This document shows positions 49,837-51,642 of a stretch of 51,642 nt of DNA, in pieces (positions within the stretch are counted from its first letter, which is position 1; each line of letters opens with the position of its first letter). The stretch covers positions 1 through 51,642 of the forward strand of contig LFSN01000021.1 in the NCBI GenBank assembly GCA_001513125.1, read 5' to 3'. Source of the DNA: Clostridia bacterium DTU030 (lineage in GTDB: Bacteria > Bacillota > DTU030). The notes beneath the pieces are model-generated. The model saw nothing but the letters and a program-made list of their open reading frames with translations, had not been told where the DNA came from and ran no database searches. A program made the translations under genes and the position numbers.

Positions 49837-51177
49837 TTACATTACTGCCGGGAGGGTATCCTTCTCCGTCCAGGCAGGGGGTATGCGGTCACAGCGGATC
49901 AAATCGCTGTAGGTTTCCCGGCGGACGATAATTTCCGCCCGCCCCTGGGCTACGGTAATAACGGCTGGCCTGGGCAGCCGGTTGTAATTGCTGGCCATGG
50001 CGTATTGGTATGCACCGCTGGACAGGACGGCAATCAGATCGCCGGGAACGAGGCGGGGAAGCTCTATATCCTGGATGAGGATATCGCCGGATTCGCAGCA
50101 CTTGCCGGCAATGGTGTATGTCTGTTCCCGGGGGGCATTGGCTTTGTTGGCTACCAGGGCCTGGTAGCGGGCTTGATAGAGGGCCGGGCGCGGGTTATCG
50201 GCCATACCCCCGTCAACGGAGGCATAGGTCCTGACGCCGTGAATTTCTTTAACTGTTCCCACCCTGTAGACGGCTATTCCTGCTTCGCCTACCAGGGAAC
50301 GGCCTGGCTCCACCACTAGGGTGGGCAGGGGGAGATTGTAGTTGGCACAGGCCTCCTTGACGGTAGCGGCAATTCCCTCGATATAGGTGTCTATAGGATC
50401 CGGCTGGTCATTTTCTGTATAGCTGATACCCAGACCGCCGCCCAGGTTCAATACTGTCAGCTGGTGTCCCGTTTCCTCCTTAACTGCCGCCATGAAATCT
50501 ATCATTCTTTCGGCAGCAAAGCGGAAGGATGCGGAATTAAAGACCTGGGAGCCAATGTGGCAGTGGATGCCCACCAGCTCAATCTCGGGCAAGGCCAGGG
50601 CCCTTTTCACTACCTCCATGGCCGCCCCCCCGGACAGGGAAATGCCGAATTTCGAATCCAGCTGCCCGGTCTGTATATAATGATGGGTGTGGGTCTCAAT
50701 ACCAGGGGTCAAACGCAGGAGGATTTTCACCCTGGTTTTTCTTCCTGCCGCCAGCTGGGCCAGATTCTCCAGCTCCCAGGGGTTGTCGACGACAATGTAC
50801 CCGACACCGGCGGAGAGGGCAAGATTTAACTCCTCGATACTCTTATTGTTGCCGTGGAAGTAGATTTTTTCCGGGGGAAAATCGGCAGCCAGAGCAGTGT
50901 ACAGCTCTCCGCCCGAGACAACATCTAGGCCCAGACCTTCCTGCTCCATCAGCCGGCAAATTGCCAGGGAAGAAAAGGCCTTGCTGGCATAGAGCACCTT
51001 GTAATCCTGATAATTGGCAGCCAGGGCCCGATGGTATTCGCGACATTTTTGCCTTATGCCCATTTCATCATAAATGTAAAGGGGAGTTCCAAAGGTCCTT
51101 GCCAGTTCTACCACATCACAATCGCCCACCTGCAAGTGACCCTGTTCATTGATACAGATGGTACCCGGTAAATTCAT
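49837..51177 (-). CDS. lysA: Diaminopimelate decarboxylase
   Basis: This 446-residue PLP enzyme of the alanine-racemase fold makes L-lysine from meso-diaminopimelate. Lys66 in VLYASKAFSS binds PLP. HFHGNNKS-type residues, HCHIGSQV, LNLGGGLGISY, EPGRSLVGEAG and GKCCESGDI complete the active site. The ATG at 51177 has AAGGAG ten bases upstream; the longer frame reads into the leader. Expression is controlled by the lysine riboswitch directly upstream, which should stop transcription when lysine is plentiful. Confidence 0.96.
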   Translation of the reverse strand: MNLPGTICINEQGHLQVGDCDVVELARTFGTPLYIYDEMGIRQKCREYHRALAANYQDYKVLYASKAFSSLAICRLMEQEGLGLDVVSGGELYTALAADFPPEKIYFHGNNKSIEELNLALSAGVGYIVVDNPWELENLAQLAAGRKTRVKILLRLTPGIETHTHHYIQTGQLDSKFGISLSGGAAMEVVKRALALPEIELVGIHCHIGSQVFNSASFRFAAERMIDFMAAVKEETGHQLTVLNLGGGLGISYTENDQPDPIDTYIEGIAATVKEACANYNLPLPTLVVEPGRSLVGEAGIAVYRVGTVKEIHGVRTYASVDGGMADNPRPALYQARYQALVANKANAPREQTYTIAGKCCESGDILIQDIELPRLVPGDLIAVLSSGAYQYAMASNYNRLPRPAVITVAQGRAEIIVRRETYSDLIRCDRIPPAWTEKDTLPAVM

Positions 51178-51232
51178 TGACGGCCAGCTCCTTCCTCTGT
51201 TTTTTGCATGGGTGGCATGGCCGGCAGGAACG

Positions 51233-51260
51233 AAAAAGACCAATGCACGTGGCCTTGGTC
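51233..51260 (-). terminator. Expression-platform terminator of the lysine riboswitch
   Basis: GACCAA pairs with TTGGTC around an 11-base loop and runs into TTTTT on the minus strand. It lies between the riboswitch aptamer and the lysA ribosome binding site, as expected for lysine-induced premature termination. Confidence 0.78.
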
Positions 51261-51296
51261 GTTACATTCCAAGCACGCCCATCCCCTCCAGGCTGT

Positions 51297-51480
51297 GAGA
51301 TAGCGCTCCACCAGGATTGGAGGAATAATCCTGGTGACAGTCCTACACCTTTTCAGTGCAGGCCCAGCCACAAGGCCAGCAGCGGACCTTGGACTTCGGC
51401 GGTGTCCCCTTTTACCGGGGGTCATCAATGCCCTTCTCTCCTCCGGCTACTCATGAACACCGCTCCTCTACCCCACCCCT
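51297..51480 (-). promoter_or_regulatory. Lysine riboswitch (L box)
   Basis: The minus-strand leader contains the L-box conserved cores in order: GGTAGAGGAGC, then GAGTAGCCGGAGGAGA, AAAGGGGACACCGCCGAAG, a variable stem with CTGGCC, GGACTGTCACC with its P5 hairpin AGGATTATTCCTCCAATCCT, and the closing GAGCGCTATCTC. Lysine binding should favour the downstream terminator and lower lysA expression. All helices appear present. Confidence 0.92.
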
Positions 51481-51520
51481 TGTGTTAAGAGATGAGGTAT
51501 GCTTTTATTGAATTTTGTAC

Positions 51521-51549
51521 ATTCTAACACGGCTGCATGTTCCTGTCAA
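51521..51549 (-). promoter_or_regulatory. SigA-type promoter of lysA
   Basis: A consensus TTGACA (51544-51549) and TAGAAT (51521-51526) with a 17-bp spacer lie about 40 bp upstream of the riboswitch. Confidence 0.82.
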
Positions 51550-51559
51550 CCACTTTGCC

Positions 51560-51642
51560 TGTCATGTTGTAGTTATTCTGTGATAATGTCATGTTGAATT
51601 TATTCTGATAAAATGTCACCTATGAGAGAGGAGATATTCAAC
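51560..51642 (+). mobile_element. Probable left end of an insertion sequence (27-bp spaced repeats)
   Basis: TGTCATGTTG occurs at 51560 and 51587, and TGTCAC at 51614, each 27 bp apart; the first two are followed by TTATTCTG-type AT-rich sequence. A good ribosome binding site (AGAGAGGAG, about 51625-51633) then points rightward with an ORF expected just outside the window. Iterated terminal repeats before a transposase are a feature of IS21-like and related elements. No transposase sequence is visible, so the family is a guess. Confidence 0.45.

Noticed and set aside
51560-51620. CRISPR array
   Set aside because: Three imperfect short repeats with 17-base AT-rich intervals and no cas genes do not fit CRISPR. 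A transposase-binding repeat set fits better.

Overview
The window reads as chromosomal DNA of an endospore-forming member of the Clostridia, of the Moorella/Thermanaeromonas/Desulfotomaculum kind. This placement is an inference from gene content: sporulation genes spoIVA, spmA, spmB and ytfJ; an IspH-ribosomal protein S1 fusion; type 2 IPP isomerase; a DUF512 radical SAM protein; DUF3189, DUF2508 and DUF5317 proteins; and purine-rich Shine-Dalgarno sites with many GTG and TTG starts. Almost every gene lies on the minus strand, so transcription runs from high to low coordinates. The only convincing plus-strand gene is a small unknown gene at 43.3-43.8 kb.

Left part (0-19.5 kb). Position 1-59 is the 3' end of a group II intron on the plus strand. 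Next come a nitroreductase-TPR fusion, two OppD/OppF-type ABC ATPases without permeases, and a methylthioadenosine/5'-deoxyadenosine salvage block (mtaD, mtnA, mtnP, surE). A PHP-domain protein and an EF-G paralogue follow. Three overlapping M42 aminopeptidase genes stand in tandem, then ddl, DUF2508, DUF554, DUF5317, a gamma-carbonic anhydrase and a fourth M42 peptidase.

Middle (19.5-37 kb). speD has its own promoter and a nested hairpin terminator. It is followed by a large membrane protein with an alkaline-phosphatase-like ectodomain, tRNA-Pro(GGG), thrB, thrC and an ACT-domain regulator, then spoIVA with a candidate SigE promoter. der, a DUF512 protein and two tandem DUF3189 proteins come next. 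Then follow fni, ispH-rpsA, plsC, cmk and aroH (isoprenoid, translation, lipid, nucleotide and aromatic metabolism) and two unrecognised genes.

Right part (37-51.6 kb). A cobalamin salvage and uptake operon runs cobS-btuF-btuC-btuD-cobU-cobC; its ATPase carries an extra C-terminal Rossmann-like domain. rluB, the plus-strand orphan gene with a SigK-like promoter, spmB and spmA follow. Then come a MazG-like protein, ytfJ, a DUF2953 protein, scpB-scpA, trpS, an M50 protease and lysA. lysA is preceded by a complete lysine riboswitch with a terminator-type expression platform and a near-consensus SigA promoter. The last 83 bases hold three 27-bp-spaced repeats and a ribosome binding site pointing out of the window, which look like the left end of an insertion sequence.

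SpeD supplies decarboxylated AdoMet for polyamines, whose by-product MTA can be recycled by MtaD/MtnP/MtnA. Stretches longer than 300 bases without a protein gene are 22241-22545 (tRNA with promoter and terminator) and 51178-51642 (lysA leader and mobile-element edge). No CRISPR array, rRNA or prophage was seen.
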